Shown piece by piece: positions 11,563-21,725 of a stretch of DNA of 64,000 bases. The stretch comes from Sternotherus odoratus. Lineage: Eukaryota > Chordata > Testudines > Kinosternidae. A program made the translations under genes and the position numbers. Numbering within the stretch: the first letter of the stretch is position 1; each line of letters begins with the position of its first letter. The notes under the pieces are model-generated. The model saw nothing but the letters and a program-made list of their open reading frames with translations. It ran no database searches and was not told the DNA's origin. The stretch lies in the NCBI GenBank assembly GCA_032164245.1, contig JAVMKO010000162.1, forward strand, positions 372,001-436,000, given 5' to 3'.

Positions 11563-11634
11563 TCCCTGGTGGTCTAGTGGTTAGGATTTGGCACTCTCAC
11601 TGCTAAGGCCTGGGTTCAATTCCCAGTCAGGGAA
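11563..11634 (+). tRNA. tRNA-Glu(CTC)
   Basis: It is a 72-nt cloverleaf with acceptor TCCCTGG/TCAGGGA, anticodon stem TGGCA/TGCTA around the loop CTCTCAC (anticodon CTC), and T arm TGGGT-TCAATTC-CCAG. Differences from the vertebrate consensus are mostly C-to-T or G-to-A, as from CpG decay, but all stems still pair. No TTTT run follows closely, so termination is unclear. It is probably functional or recently silenced. Confidence 0.82.
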
Positions 11635-11810
11635 CAGTCACTTTATAGTAAATTTAACTAGGACCTAAAAATAGAGCTCTAATGGTGGGAGTGAGATCTT
11701 GTGAAAATTCTGGCTGATGATGTGTCTGGAACCTCTAAGAAAGGTCTCAACTGTTAGCATTTGGAAGGACCTGATAAAAAGCTGCTCCTTTTGTTGAAGT
11801 TCAGTTCCAC

Positions 11811-11853
11811 CATAGTTGACAGGATTTGAACCTGTGCAGGGAAACCCCAATGC
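11811..11853 (-). pseudogene. tRNA-Ser 3' half
   Basis: The minus strand reads CATTGGGGTTTCCCTGCACA, then GGTTCAAATCCTGT and the 3' acceptor CAACTAT. This is the variable arm, T arm and acceptor end of a Ser-AGA-type tRNA. Upstream sequence on that strand is not a tRNA 5' half. It is a truncated copy. Confidence 0.75.
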
Positions 11854-12039
11854 CGTCTGCTCGCTCCGCTCTCCCGGCACCGTCTGCCTGGCTGGGCTGG
11901 GAACTGGCGGGTCCTGTCCTCCTGCCCCCCAGGCTCCTCCCCAGCTCCCCCCACCCTCAGGACCCATAAGCTGATTAGCTCGACAAAGACACAGGGGGAG
12001 GATTATGGGTGTTAAACTCCCCCCCCCCGGCCCAATCCC

Positions 12040-12187
12040 CAGCCGCCGGCAGCCCCGTCCACCCAGTGCGGGGGGCGGCGGGAGACCGGCCGGGGGGGCC
12101 GTGGGCGGCGGGAGACCAGGGGCCGCGGGCGGCGGGACACCAGCCGGGGGGGGGCCGCGGGCCCCAAAATTTCTGTCGCCGGCCCTG
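12040..12187 (-). mobile_element. Truncated hAT-like element (family of 54820-55323)
   Basis: It ends at 12187 with CTGTCGCCGGCCCTG, identical to the terminus at 55323. The adjoining GGGGCCCCAAAATTT and the internal GGGAGACCGGCCGGGGG text is also shared with the 55.2-kb copy. No matching left terminus or target duplication is visible, so only one end survives. It lies just upstream of promoter cassette B copy 1. Confidence 0.75.
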
Positions 12188-12239
12188 CCCCCTACACCCG
12201 ACCCCCCCACCCCTCCCTCCCAGTGACATGCCCAACGTT

Positions 12240-12640
12240 CTCCCCAGACCCCGCCCGGCGAGGACCCCCCCCCGCCCCTCACCCCACGGCGCGGCGCCGC
12301 TTCCGGGAGCCCCTCCCAAAGCTGCCAATCACTGTGCTTGGTCCCGCCCCCATCCAATGCCCTGGAGCAGTGGGCGGTGCCTGGTATGCTAATGAGGATG
12401 AGGCTGCTCTGCGCTATGCAGCGAACCGCCCCGGGACTTGGGGGGTGGGGGGACTCTCTCTGCCCCCTTCCCCCCACCAACCCAACTCGCCCTGCCTCCC
12501 GCACGACCTCTACCCCTCCCCCACAGCCACCCTGGATTCCCGGCGGTGCCCATCCGGGGGAGAAAGGGGGGGGGGCTGGAGTCACCCTGAGGTGAAGAGC
12601 CGGCGTCCCCCAGTGGGTGCTGCAAACCCAATGGTTTTGA
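12240..12640 (+). promoter_or_regulatory. CpG-rich promoter cassette B, copy 1
   Basis: Four copies exist (also 32310-32640 and 48098-48372 on +, 47548-47910 on -). In order they carry CGGCGCCGCTTCCGGGAG (ETS-like CTTCCGG), CCAATCACTGTG (CCAAT box), CCCGCCCCCATCCAATGCC, GGGCGGTGCC (GC box) and the octamer-like ATGCTAAT (12386-12393). A second part with GATTCCCGGCGGTGCCCATC and GAGTCACCCTGAGGTGAAGAG follows. The combination resembles a housekeeping or snRNA-type promoter, but I identify no transcript. Copy 1 is followed by a MITE rather than an exon. Confidence 0.6.
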
Positions 12641-12689
12641 GTTTGGAAAAAAAATTAAGTGCTCTCACTTATAGGTGGTGTGGAAAAAG

Positions 12690-12945
12690 GGTGTGAAATT
12701 TGGAAATGCCTACCCATAGTGCAGCACTTGAAATGGTGCCTGCTGGGGGATCAGGGAACTGTGGGATAGGTACCCACAGTGCAACGCTCGCTATGTTGAC
12801 GCTTGCAAAAGTTGTGCGGACAGACACTGTCGACTTGCTGTGCTTTGCTGTGCCTAGTGAAGGCACACAAAATCGACTGCATACAGTTGTGTTCACAACA
12901 TCAAAATAAAGAAAATTGAACTACTGCTGTAATGAAGACATACCC
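12690..12945. mobile_element. Turtle-type MITE
   Basis: It contains the phrases TACCCACAGTGCAACGCTC, GTTGACGCTTGCAAAAG, AAAATCGACTGCATACAG and an end TGTAATGAAGACATACCC. I know these from short non-autonomous hAT-like elements that are abundant in turtle genomes. The left terminus is not clear. It sits immediately before the duplicated segment that starts at about 12951. Confidence 0.55.
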
Positions 12946-13394
12946 AAAGAAACTTTGGGTGACCACTCACAGCTACTTCCCTGAAGAGTTTTTAATGTAA
13001 TAATTGCTGCCTCTGCCCCCCAATGAAGAACAGCTGATTTTATCCCCAGGCGCTTCATCCTCCTCCATCACCATGTCATCGAAATCACCTGGGTGACTGT
13101 GTGAAACTCCTGACACTCCCCACTCCTCCTCCTTCATGGGTGTGACCCTATGTGGCTGGTGTGAACCATTTCCTCCCAGTTCTCCTACCTTGGGAGTTTG
13201 CCTCCTGTACTTGGGCTTCCCCAGGCCCTGTTGCCAGCAGAGAGTGCCCCTCCCCCAGCTCAGCAGTGTCCCTTTGTCTGGCTCTCCCACAAAACTCTCC
13301 GCTGGCTCTGTGAGAGGCTCCAATGGCCCCGCATGAGTTACACCATCCAGGGCACGTTTGCAGCCCAGCTCACATCCCCCTACTTAACATCACT

Positions 13395-13470
13395 TCTGCT
13401 CCCTGGAGAGTCAGGCACTACATCTCCCAGCCTGCTCCTGGGGCACTTCCACCCTCTCCAGCCCAGGTAA
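13395..13470 (+). promoter_or_regulatory. Decayed promoter module A relic, copy 4
   Basis: It carries GGAGAGTCAGGCACTACATCTCCCAG followed by CCTGCTCCTGGGGCACTTCC and CTCCAGCCCAGGTAAGGG. Every part matches the CpG-rich modules at 41150 and 31690, but CpGs have been lost, as expected of an inactive, methylated copy. ACTACATCTCCCAG is a ZNF143-like site. A GTAAGG donor is preserved at the end, suggesting an ancestral first exon. Confidence 0.6.
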
Positions 13471-13856
13471 GGGATGTCTCCCAGGCCAGGCTGACTCTCC
13501 CCCCACCTCTCATCTTCTCCCAGCCAGTGTCTCTCAGGAACTAATCTCCCAGGCTGCCCCCTGCAAAACATTTTTTCCCCAGGCTGGGGGTCAGGCAGGG
13601 TGTCTGTGACTGGCCAGATCGCATGGGGATAAGCGGGGGCTGGGGCTGGTTTTGGTGAATCATTAGACTGATGAGACCCTGGAGGCGAATGGAGCCACCA
13701 CATTTCAGTTTAGCTTTGGGGATGTGACACATGGACAATCACCTGCTTAAAAAGTGTCTAAATTCCATGGGCACAACTCTCCGATGCACAGCTTGTGAGC
13801 TCAACCAACTACAGGCAGCAGCCCTGTGAATGAGTCATGGAGACATATTTATCCAC

Positions 13857-13928
13857 AGCAGAGTGGCGCAGCGGAAGCGTGCTGGGCCCATAACCCAGAG
13901 GTCGATGGATCGAAACCATCCTCTGCTA
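13857..13928 (+). tRNA. Initiator tRNA-Met(CAT)
   Basis: This 72-nt gene matches the vertebrate initiator: AGCAGAG acceptor, GCGCAGCGGAAGCGTGC D arm, CTGGGCCCATAACCCAG anticodon arm with three G-C pairs, and ATCGAAA T loop (initiator A54/A60 type). A TTTT terminator lies at 13935-13938. It should be fully functional in start-codon recognition. It sits inside duplicated segment X. Confidence 0.97.
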
Positions 13929-14441
13929 GTTTGCATTTTATTACTTACAGCCCTGGAAATAATTCCACCTGCCTCTATTTGCACCACATTGAAAAGAGGA
14001 GCAAAATCTCTTGCTGTTTACACTTCAAGGGGGATGCAGAGCCGCATCTTACGCACCTCCACCTAGGAGCCAGACCTCCACCTAGGAGTCACCTGAGGTA
14101 ACCTCAAGTCTCTGCCCCCTCTCCCCAGGTCCTTTGCGGTTCCCCAGGGCCCAGCATGGAGCTGCTGTCCCTGCAGGGTCCCTGGAAGTCACAAAGGGGT
14201 GATGTGAGGTTACTGCCCCATCTGTCCTGGGGTGGGGGACTGGAGACCCCAGAACAGCCCTGTGGGGACTCAGCCCAGTGGGGAATTCACTGTCTGTGGA
14301 AAAGCTCTTCTAGGCATTGGGTTCCCAGCTACATTAAAGTGGCATGAAGGAGAAGAAACAGTTAATGCTTTAGAACAGTCTGCGGGTGCTGGATTAGATT
14401 AGAAGGTGACAAACGCCCTTAAGAGGAGGCAGCTGTCCCTG

Positions 14442-14944
14442 TGTTAGGACCGGAAGACATTGTGACCGGCAATCTCTAGGAAGTGTAGTTACACTTCTGA
14501 GTCAACTCCAGGAGAGTGCATAGTGGTATTATCTGAGAGTGACCTTGCTGTTATCTGTGTGTTTGGGAACAGTTCCCAGACTGTTCCCAGCTGTGTGAGT
14601 GTTTACCCCGTCTGTGTGAGAATGAATGCGTGGGAAACCAAACGGGGAAACTGAGGCAGGACAGCATGTAACCAATCAGCTTGTTGCTTGCAAATGAGAC
14701 ATGAGTATGTATGAGATGCAAATGTGTGAGTGTACTTAAGCCCACTCCTGTGGGCTGTCTGTGGGCTTTCCTTACTCTTTTTCCCCGGCTACGGCTCCGA
14801 AGAGTCCGGGTACTCCTTCTGCGGTCGCGCTGATCTGACAGCCCTCTCAGTGGCAAGACCGGGACCTTCCAATAAACTCACTTACTTTATTTACTTAACC
14901 ACGTGTCTCGCCTTGTCTCGCAATCTCCAAAGTACCTCACAACA
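14442..14944 (+). mobile_element. 5' LTR of endogenous retrovirus
   Basis: The LTR opens TGTTAGGACC and closes CCTCACAACA (TG...CA). It contains a likely promoter region around GTACTTAAGCCCACTCC, a U3/R segment with TACGGCTCCGAAGAG, and an AATAAA polyadenylation signal at about 14871. It pairs with 19529-20119; the two differ at many sites and in length, so the insertion is old. I see no clear short target duplication at the outer ends. Confidence 0.9.
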
Positions 14945-14946
14945 TT

Positions 14947-14963
14947 TGGCGTCACGAACAGGA
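14947..14963 (+). promoter_or_regulatory. Retroviral primer-binding-site-like sequence
   Basis: Two bases after the 5' LTR comes TGGCGTCACGAACAGGA, which starts with the obligatory TGG and occupies the primer-site position. It is closest to a lysine-tRNA site but with extra bases, so the primer tRNA is unassigned. Confidence 0.6.
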
Positions 14964-15131
14964 GATTGCTGAGATAATGCCTCTGTGGTCGAAGGCGGGA
15001 GTAGCAGGGCAGCAATCGCTGGCCCTCTGCGGAGCGATGGGGGTCGGTGGCATGCATGGTGGCTGGTATCCCGGAGCAGCTTGTAGTGGGGTTGCACCAA
15101 GTGAGCCGGCTGTCTGGGACGGAGCAGCGCA

Positions 15132-15569
15132 ATGGGTGAGTTGGCATGGCTGTGTTTAATCCTGTTCCGTGTCCAGGGCAGTGAGCTCCTGAGAGTGCAG
15201 GAGCTCTTAGAGGAGATAATGCAGGAATGCTTGGTGCAGGCAGAGGCGCGGGCTGTAGCGCAGGAGGTGGTTATCTCGCAGGCGGAGAGGGTAGAGCCCC
15301 TCGCAGGCCGCTGTGAGATACTAGTAGCATGTTGTCAGCAGACGCCGGGAAGGCAGAGGCGAAAGCCTGTTCCAGAGGCACAGTCAGAGGTGCAGACTGG
15401 AGTGCAGGAGGTGTTTATCTCGCAGGCGGAGAGGATAGAGGCCCTCGCAGGCCGCTGTGAGATACTGGTAGCATGTTGTCAGCAGATGCCGGGAAGGCAG
15501 GGGCGAAAGCCCGTTCCAGATGCCCAGGTCAGGGTGGCTACAGTAGCCGGCTGGGATCCTGGGATCTGA
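15132..15569 (+). pseudogene. Gag-position ORF with a 47-residue tandem repeat
   Basis: A 145-codon frame holds two near-identical in-frame units of about 47 codons (DNA about 15265-15405 and 15406-15535). Each contains ISQAER, LAGRCEILVACCQQ and GRQ(R/G)RKPVP. I recognise no capsid or zinc-knuckle motif, so gag identity rests on position only. The frame ends shortly after the second unit. Confidence 0.55.
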
Positions 15570-15899
15570 GGTGGATAGCATCTGGAATTTCTCCTCGGGC
15601 TGGGCAGCGAGGAGGCTCCCCCCCCTCCGAGTAAAAGTGTGAGTGTGTGTATGGGGGGGGGTAATGGCAGTGTGTCGTGGTTTGAAGTGGTATATGTCTT
15701 TAAGAAGGTATGTAGCAGTAGGTATAGAAGTTCTGTGCCAAGAGTGTTATCAGCTGAGCTGGCACCCAGCCCAGAGCTGGCAGTCAGCCTGGAATTTGCA
15801 GCTGGCCTGGGCAGTGGCCCCTCCCCTTCCCCCCGGCTGGAGGGGGGGAGGGGAAAGCGGCAGAAAAGAGTTAAAGGTGTTTGCCTGCCAGTTGCCAGC

Positions 15900-16340
15900 A
15901 GTTGATGTGGGTAGATTTTGTTGGTGTGGTCCTGCCGGCAGGCACACACCTGTGTTCGTACCTTGATGATGTCATGCCCTCGGGCCCTCACGGGGGAGGG
16001 CACTGAGGCGCTGTACCGAGTCACGGAGGGACTCGAGGGGCAGGGCTGGGCCCTACACCCCGAGAAGATCCAGGGGCCTGCCCGCACTATGGTGCCTCCG
16101 AGAAATCTCTGGATGGGGCCAGAGTGCCAGATTCCCCCGAAGGTGCACCACACCGTACAGAGTTACCCTGTGTCCCAGGACAAGAGGGAGCTACAAGTTC
16201 ACCTGAGCCTTGTGGGTTTCTGGCATGTCTTCACCATCCCCCACCTGGCCTTTGTGACGCGCCCTTTCCAAGCCTTGGTGTGCAGGGCCACCCTCTGGTG
16301 GTGGTAGGTCCACCACCAACAGGCTTTTGATTTGACCAAG
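15900..16340 (+). pseudogene. Retroviral reverse transcriptase fragment
   Basis: The palm motif YLDD is encoded at 15959-15970 just after a short upstream remnant; most of the fingers and palm before it are missing. The thumb part follows with frameshifts. It would have copied viral RNA into DNA but is truncated and broken here. Confidence 0.75.
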
Positions 16341-16354
16341 GAGGCACTGACCAT

Positions 16355-17348
16355 ATGTTTGCCTCCATGCCCCCCCCCGGGGGGGGGGGGGCTTTTGAAC
16401 TGGAAGTGACTACTGTAGCTGACGTGGCCTCCTGGGGCCTCTGGCAGCAGGTGGGCGCTCAACGGAAAGAGCCTATTGGGTTCTGGTCGCGCACCCTGCG
16501 AGGGGCAGAGAGTGGGTACACCCCGCTAGAGAAACAATTGCTTGCAGTGGTCTGGGCCCTACAAGATACAGAGCGCATCACCGGGCCTACTCCTGTGACA
16601 GTCCGGACACTGATCCCTCTGGACAGCTGGGTCCGGGCAGAAGCCACCTGGGAGCAGACGGGGGGTGGCCCAGGCGGCAACCCTGTTCAAATAGAAACAC
16701 TATTTACAACAACGGATGCTGCTGGGCAAGGCAGCCATTTCTACACCTCATGCTCTGCTGTTGGGGGCGATCACCTTCGAGCATGTCCCCGCCCTCGCAG
16801 ACGACCTGCCAGAAGCTGAGCCGCCAGTGGCCCCACCTCCGGTGACGGAGGCTCCAGAACCCGGGGCCTTGGCGGCCAGCGAGCAGCAGTATGCCTAGTT
16901 TACAGATGGCTCCGCCATATACACCGATCACGGAGTCAGACAGTGGAGGGCCATTGCCTACGCCCCCTATGCTGAGGAGATCATACTGAACTGGGGCACC
17001 GGGGGCTCAAGCCAATGGGCAGAGCTCCGCGCAGCGGCGGCGGCCCTGGAGGACTACCCCCCGAAGGCCTACCTGTACACAGACAGCTGGGTGGTGTACA
17101 AGGGACTGCGAACTTGGATGACAACATAGGAAGCCATGGACTGGCGGCTTGCAGACCGCCCCCTCTGGGGTGCAGCCCTCTGGAAACAACTGCTGGCCTA
17201 CGCACGGGCAGCCCCCCTAGCTGTACGGCACGTGGATGCCCATACCAAGGCCGACACCCTGGAGGCCCGCTGGAACGCAGAAGCCGATGCCCTAGCGAAG
17301 GGGCCACGCTTGGCCCTGGCGGAAAAAGTACATGCAGAAGAGCTCTAG
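16355..17348 (+). pseudogene. Retroviral RT connection and RNase H, interrupted
   Basis: The 5' part contains the connection region with YTPLEKQLLAVVWAL. The RNase H part begins at FTDGSA (about 16899) and continues with an AELRA glutamate motif, TDSW, and a late HVDAHTK motif. An in-frame TAG precedes FTDGS and another stop splits the middle. The catalytic acidic residues are still visible although the protein is broken. Confidence 0.85.
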
Positions 17349-17439
17349 CGACGCAGCTGTACGGGCGAGAGAAGAGACTTCACCTGCCACTCTCCTACTG
17401 CCGCGTCGCCCGCCTCAACTGCGCCAGGTGCACACGTCT

Positions 17440-17875
17440 CACCCCCATGGCCCTCCTAGGTCCAGAGGGCCACATCAGTCGGGCGACTGCGCCTTGCCAA
17501 GACTGGCAGGTGGACTACATCGGCCCCCTGCCTCCAGAAAGGAAACACCTGTACATCCTTACCGCTGTGGACACCTACACAGGCCTGTTGTTCATGGCAC
17601 CCAGCGCCTCTGCCAACGCCGCCACTACGGTGACAGCCCTCGACCGCCTGATGCAACGGTATGGTGCCCTGCGGCGTATCCAGAGTGACCAGGGCACCCA
17701 CTTCACCGCCCAGAGTGTACGAGATTGGGCCGCAGATGTCAACATTGAGTGGCTGTACCATCTCCCGTACTCCCCCACAGCAAGTGGGTTGATTGAGCGC
17801 ATGAATGGCCTGCTTAAAGACCAAATCAGGCGGTTGACACCTTCTGTGACTGAGAGAGTGGTCTGGTGTTCTTAA
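17440..17875 (+). pseudogene. Retroviral integrase core, truncated
   Basis: The catalytic triad is visible in order: VDYIG (about 17511), SDQGTHF (about 17684) and IERMNG (about 17793). The spacing fits the D,D-35-E core. The zinc-binding N-terminus is only partly readable (a Cys pair near 17420). The frame stops at 17875, before a full C-terminal domain. Confidence 0.88.
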
Positions 17876-17949
17876 GAGAGCAGTGTGGTTGTTGAATAAC
17901 CGTTTTGTGGGCCCACATACTTTGTACCAACGCTTGGCCCTGCAGATCT

Positions 17950-19060
17950 CGCCATCGGTCTGCTTGTGCATGCGGTTACAGCAGGTGCCAGGGGAGCTGG
18001 ACACCACGCAGAATCAGGTCCGCCTTGTTGCACCCGCGCCCGGTGCTCTGGACACAGGTGCGACCACACACCCCTGGCCGGCTCACGCCACAGGACATTG
18101 CCGGCCACCCGCCGGAACTTCCTGCCCTTCTGGATGGAGGGACTGACCTTTTACCCCCGTACTGGCACAGCAGAAATGAAACACCGGGTGCTGTGGGAAC
18201 CAGACTGACACCTCCCTCCAGTGGGAGGCGGGGGTTGTTCTTTGTAATCTGTGTCCGCTCTTCCCCCCTATTACAGGTGTAAGGCGAGGAGACAGCGACC
18301 TCGGAAGGCGTTCCCCTGGCCAGTATCTGGTAGATCCATCCTAAGAGGGAAGCCAAAGCCGAGACCGTCCTTGCTACAGGGGAAAGCTGGGCTGTGATGT
18401 TGCCAGACCAGGAGGACCGCCCCCAGACGGCCTCCTGGCACTGTCTAACTAACTGTTTTTTGTGATTTCCTTGTAGTGTTTCTTGTGTCTAGCAGCAGAC
18501 AGGCGTGTGGGTGAACTGGCTTCCACCCTCCAGCAGTTGGAATCCACGTGGGCAAGCGCCAAGATGCAGACGGAGGGGCTCCCCATGGAGGCACAGGGCC
18601 GGAGTCTCGCCCTGGCCTGCATGGTCCTTGCCAAGAGTCAGCGTGGCAGGGCCCGGAGCCGAACGGCGTGTGAGTGCGAGTACATCAGCTGCCAGACGAG
18701 ATGGAGGAGGACCTGGTCCAGTTGTTGAGTCCGGGCCAGGCTCTCTGGATGTGGGCACGACCGCACACCTCTGGCTGGCCAATGCCAGGGTGTGCTGCCG
18801 GTGGCCCGCCTTGTTTTGTGTTTGTCTTTTTGTTTGCAGAGTTAACCCTTGACTCCCTGGACGGGTACAGCAGAGATGCGAAGCTGGTTGCTGTGGCCTA
18901 TGGGAACCAGGCGGCTGCCTTCCCCCATGTGGGAGGCAGAGACCGCTTTGTAATCTGTGCTTGTTCACCTCCTTTCACAGGCGCAAAGTGAGGCAACAGC
19001 GATCGCGGAAGCCACTCTCCCCCCGTACCTGGCCAGTGTCTGATGAGCTGCTCCAAGACA
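17950..19060 (+). repeat. Post-integrase region with a diverged direct duplication
   Basis: Segments about 17966-18380 and 18664-19070 share order and text: GCTCTGGACACAGGTGCGAC / GCTCTCTGGATGTGGGCACGAC; CTTTGTAATCTGTG in both; AGGCGAGGAGACAGCGACC / AAGTGAGGCAACAGCGATC; CTGGCCAGT(A/G)TCTG in both. The duplication lies where env is expected, but no envelope motif is seen. Divergence is greater than between the LTRs. Confidence 0.65.
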
Positions 19061-19528
19061 GAAGCAGGAGCTGAAGTCATCTAAGAAGCGATGGGGGGAG
19101 GGAGGAGCTAGTGTTGGCTTTGAGTATTTGTGTTGTTTTGTAGTTGGTTTTGTGTGTGTCTGGGTAGGGAGCCAGGGGTCAGGGGAGGCCTCAGGTGCCT
19201 CTGATGCTTGTCTCCTTCACCCTCCCTTTCCTTGTGTGTGTGCAGAGGAGAGAGGGGGCACCTTGGTACTCAGTGCCCCCGTTGTTTGTGTTGCCCTCTT
19301 GTTCCCTGGAGTCTCGTCAGAAGCGTGGGGAGAGTTGGCTTTAGTCCTGAGTGGGTTCGCTCCGAGGTTGGGCTGCCCACCTTGTCCAAGGTTTCCTTCT
19401 TAGTTTACTTAGTTTGTGTGTTTTCTATCTTTTGTGTGTTTGTGGCGGTCGTGTTTGTGCTTTGTGTCCCCGCCACTCACCTTTCCCTGCCCTTTCCGTG
19501 GAGTCTCTTGAGGGAGCGCGGGGTGGAG

Positions 19529-20119
19529 TGTAGGACGCGCAAGACATTGTGACGGTGCAAGGCCTAGCAGTAGGAAGCGCTCCCTCGGCCCCCCTCCTGG
19601 AAAGGGCACTAGGCCATAAACAGCCCTCCCAAGGTAACGGAAGCTCGTTATCTCTTGAGAGGATGAACTCAGTACACAGTCCTGCTACTGCCTTGTTTTG
19701 TCTCCCTCCTCCTCTCTGTCCCTCTTTGTTATCTCTGTGTGCTTGAAAGCAAATTCCTAGCTGTTTATCCGGTCTGAGTGAGAGCAAACGCATGGGGAAC
19801 TAATTGGGGAAACTAAGGTAGAAGTACGTAGTCATTGAGTGTAACCAATCAATTGTTGCTTGCAAATGAGATATGAATATGTATGAGATGTAAATGTGTG
19901 AATGTACTTAAGCCCACTCCTGTGGGCTATCCTGGGGGCTTTCCTTACTCTTTTCCCCGGCCTACGGCTCCGAAGAGACCGGGTTCTCCTTCTGCGGTCG
20001 CGCTGATCTGATAAGCCCCCTCAGCGCCAGGACCGGGACCTTCCAATAAACTCACCTACTTTATTCATTTAACCACGTGTGTGTGCCTTGTCTCGCAATC
20101 TCCAAAGTACCTCACAACA
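19529..20119 (+). mobile_element. 3' LTR of endogenous retrovirus
   Basis: It begins TGTAGGACGC, ends CCTCACAACA, has AATAAA at about 20045, and shares most blocks with the 5' LTR (TGCTTGCAAATGAGA, GTACTTAAGCCCACTCC, TCTGCGGTCGCGCTGATCTG). It is longer than the 5' copy because of extra sequence near its start. The sequence before it (19070-19528) has no recognised gene. Confidence 0.88.
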
Positions 20120-20740
20120 GTGGCATTACATAAATTCCAGGACATTGAGGGATTTCCGCTCCCCTTTGTGAGGGAATCTTCATCTCACTTCAGAGTCTTC
20201 TCCATGGGATCCCTGTAGCGGGGGCTGGGACCTTCTTTGTCTTTGCTCTCTGTGGGTGAGGTGAGGGTGCCTATAACTGGGGTATCTGAGCTTCTAGGAC
20301 CTTCTGTGGAGCTGTCATTCCCCTTACCCTGCTATGATCTCATCTGTCATTGACTCCAGCCTTTTTTATACCCATCCTCAGCACCCTCCCAAGCCAGCTG
20401 CACTCACCTCAAAAAGACAGTGTCCCCTGGGGGGTGAAAATCACTGACCTCTCTCCTCTCTGAGCATTGACTGCCCCTCCCTTTCCTCTCCTCTCCATCT
20501 GGGAAGATGGGACTTTCCCTCCAGGGCTGGAGGATTCTCCCTTCTCACCCCCCATTCTCCCAAGCAGCACAGCAGGTGGGAAATCTTAAAAATGTCCAGG
20601 TGACTTAGGAGCAGAACCCCACCCAGACAGTCCATGCAATTGGCGCTTGCCCCTCACTGAGCCTGACTGAAACTCCTGCAGGGAGACTGCTGGGAACATC
20701 CTCTCTGGTGTGAGCAAAGCCGCAGGGTGAAAAGAAAACT
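20120..20740. other. No gene recognised
   Basis: Pyrimidine-rich ordinary DNA lies between the provirus and the tRNA-Ala gene. No exon, repeat end or promoter cassette was identified. Confidence 0.5.
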
Positions 20741-20812
20741 TGGAGATGCTGGGGATTGAACCCAGGGCCTCATACATGCAAAGCATGCGCTCTACCACTG
20801 AGCTACATCCCC
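20741..20812 (-). tRNA. tRNA-Ala(TGC)
   Basis: The minus-strand cloverleaf of 72 nt has acceptor GGGGATG/CATCTCC, D arm GTAGCTCAGTGGTAGAGC, anticodon arm CATGCTTTGCATG with TGC, and T arm CTGGG-TTCAATC-CCCAG. One G-T pair lies in the acceptor. A TTTT terminator follows directly on that strand. It appears functional, decoding GCA. Confidence 0.95.
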
Positions 20813-21717
20813 AGATGGACTGTGTTTGCTGGGGGTTACACTCAGAGCCCTCCTCTATCCAGTGGCCTAACAGCAGCATGGGGGACACATTCCCTGCTCT
20901 GAGGACCAAACCTGTTGTCCTGGGGGTTGCTGGTTCTTAGGGGTCACTTTGCAGCAGGGCCAGATTCTATGTGTGGGGTAGAGAGCGTGCATGCCCTGGA
21001 CTCAGGGTGCAGAGATACACTCAGCCCTCTCCCCTGCATTGGGTGGTGGGTGCTGCCACCCCCTGCTGGAAGGTCATGGTGGGGGAGGGGTGCTGTGAGT
21101 CGCTCAACACCTGCCCCTGGTGGTAGCAGTGGGGTGGGAAGCTCCACGTGTTTCTAGGATCTGCTATTTCCACCTGCCTGAAAACTCCAGCTTTCCCCGG
21201 CACATTCACTGGGGGTGCAATTGGGTCACTGTTTCTATGGCTGAACAGCAAGGAATTGTTCCCACTTTCCCTTTTAGCTGCAGGATGATTAGCCTGTGTG
21301 GGTGGTTCATGAGGTGAATCTAGCTGTAGATTGTTATTCATTCCCCACCTTGACAGTTCACACAGTCCCTTTCCCCTGCAGATCTCCAACACCGCAGTTT
21401 TCCCAATAGGAGCGGTTGGGTTTTACCTGAGACCCTGAGATTTTCAGGGTCTCTTTTCCCTCCATGCATCACCTTCCTCTGTTACCCCATTCCCACCTCA
21501 CTTTCTCCTTTGGCAAGTCATGCAGTGAGACCAGCAGGAAGAGCTGACCTCTATAGGCCAACCGCCAAGGGCAGAGGAGACTGAGCGACACGGCTCCGAG
21601 AGGTGACTGGGCTAAATCCTCTAGATTTCCCCAGGTGATGCCACGGTGCTTTCTCAGCTCATTGCCCCACCCTCTGTCTGATAGGGGTTGGGATTCTCTT
21701 GGCTGGGATGTCACTTG
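20813..21717. other. No gene recognised
   Basis: Mixed-composition DNA. No tRNA, exon with paired splice sites or named repeat was seen between the tRNA-Ala gene and the hAT-like element. Confidence 0.5.
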
Positions 21718-21725
21718 GTCTAGGG

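Larger units (their letters stand above)
12951..14385 (+). repeat. Duplicated segment X containing an initiator tRNA gene (partner 58205-59575)
   Basis: The two segments align colinearly from GTGACCACTCACAGCTAC to GAAGAAACAGTTAATGCTTT, including the promoter-like relic and the tRNA-iMet gene. A third, partly deleted and inverted relative is at about 25290-26510. Differences are scattered substitutions and small indels. The segment is the basic amplification unit of the initiator genes here. Confidence 0.88.
14945..19528 (+). mobile_element. Internal region of endogenous retrovirus
   Basis: The order is a short repeated gag-position ORF, RT, RNase H, integrase and a post-pol region. That order, the paired LTRs and the primer site identify a vertebrate retrovirus-like provirus. 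Stops and frameshifts interrupt every long frame, and the total length of 5.7 kb is short for a complete provirus. No canonical envelope (surface plus fusion-peptide/transmembrane subunit) was recognised. Genus is not assigned. Confidence 0.9.

Noticed and set aside
11665..12585. 306-codon minus frame
   Set aside because: Runs through promoter cassette B and a transposon end; Gly/Pro-rich composition artefact.
14442..20119. Active provirus
   Set aside because: LTRs differ at many positions and every viral frame is interrupted by stops or frameshifts.
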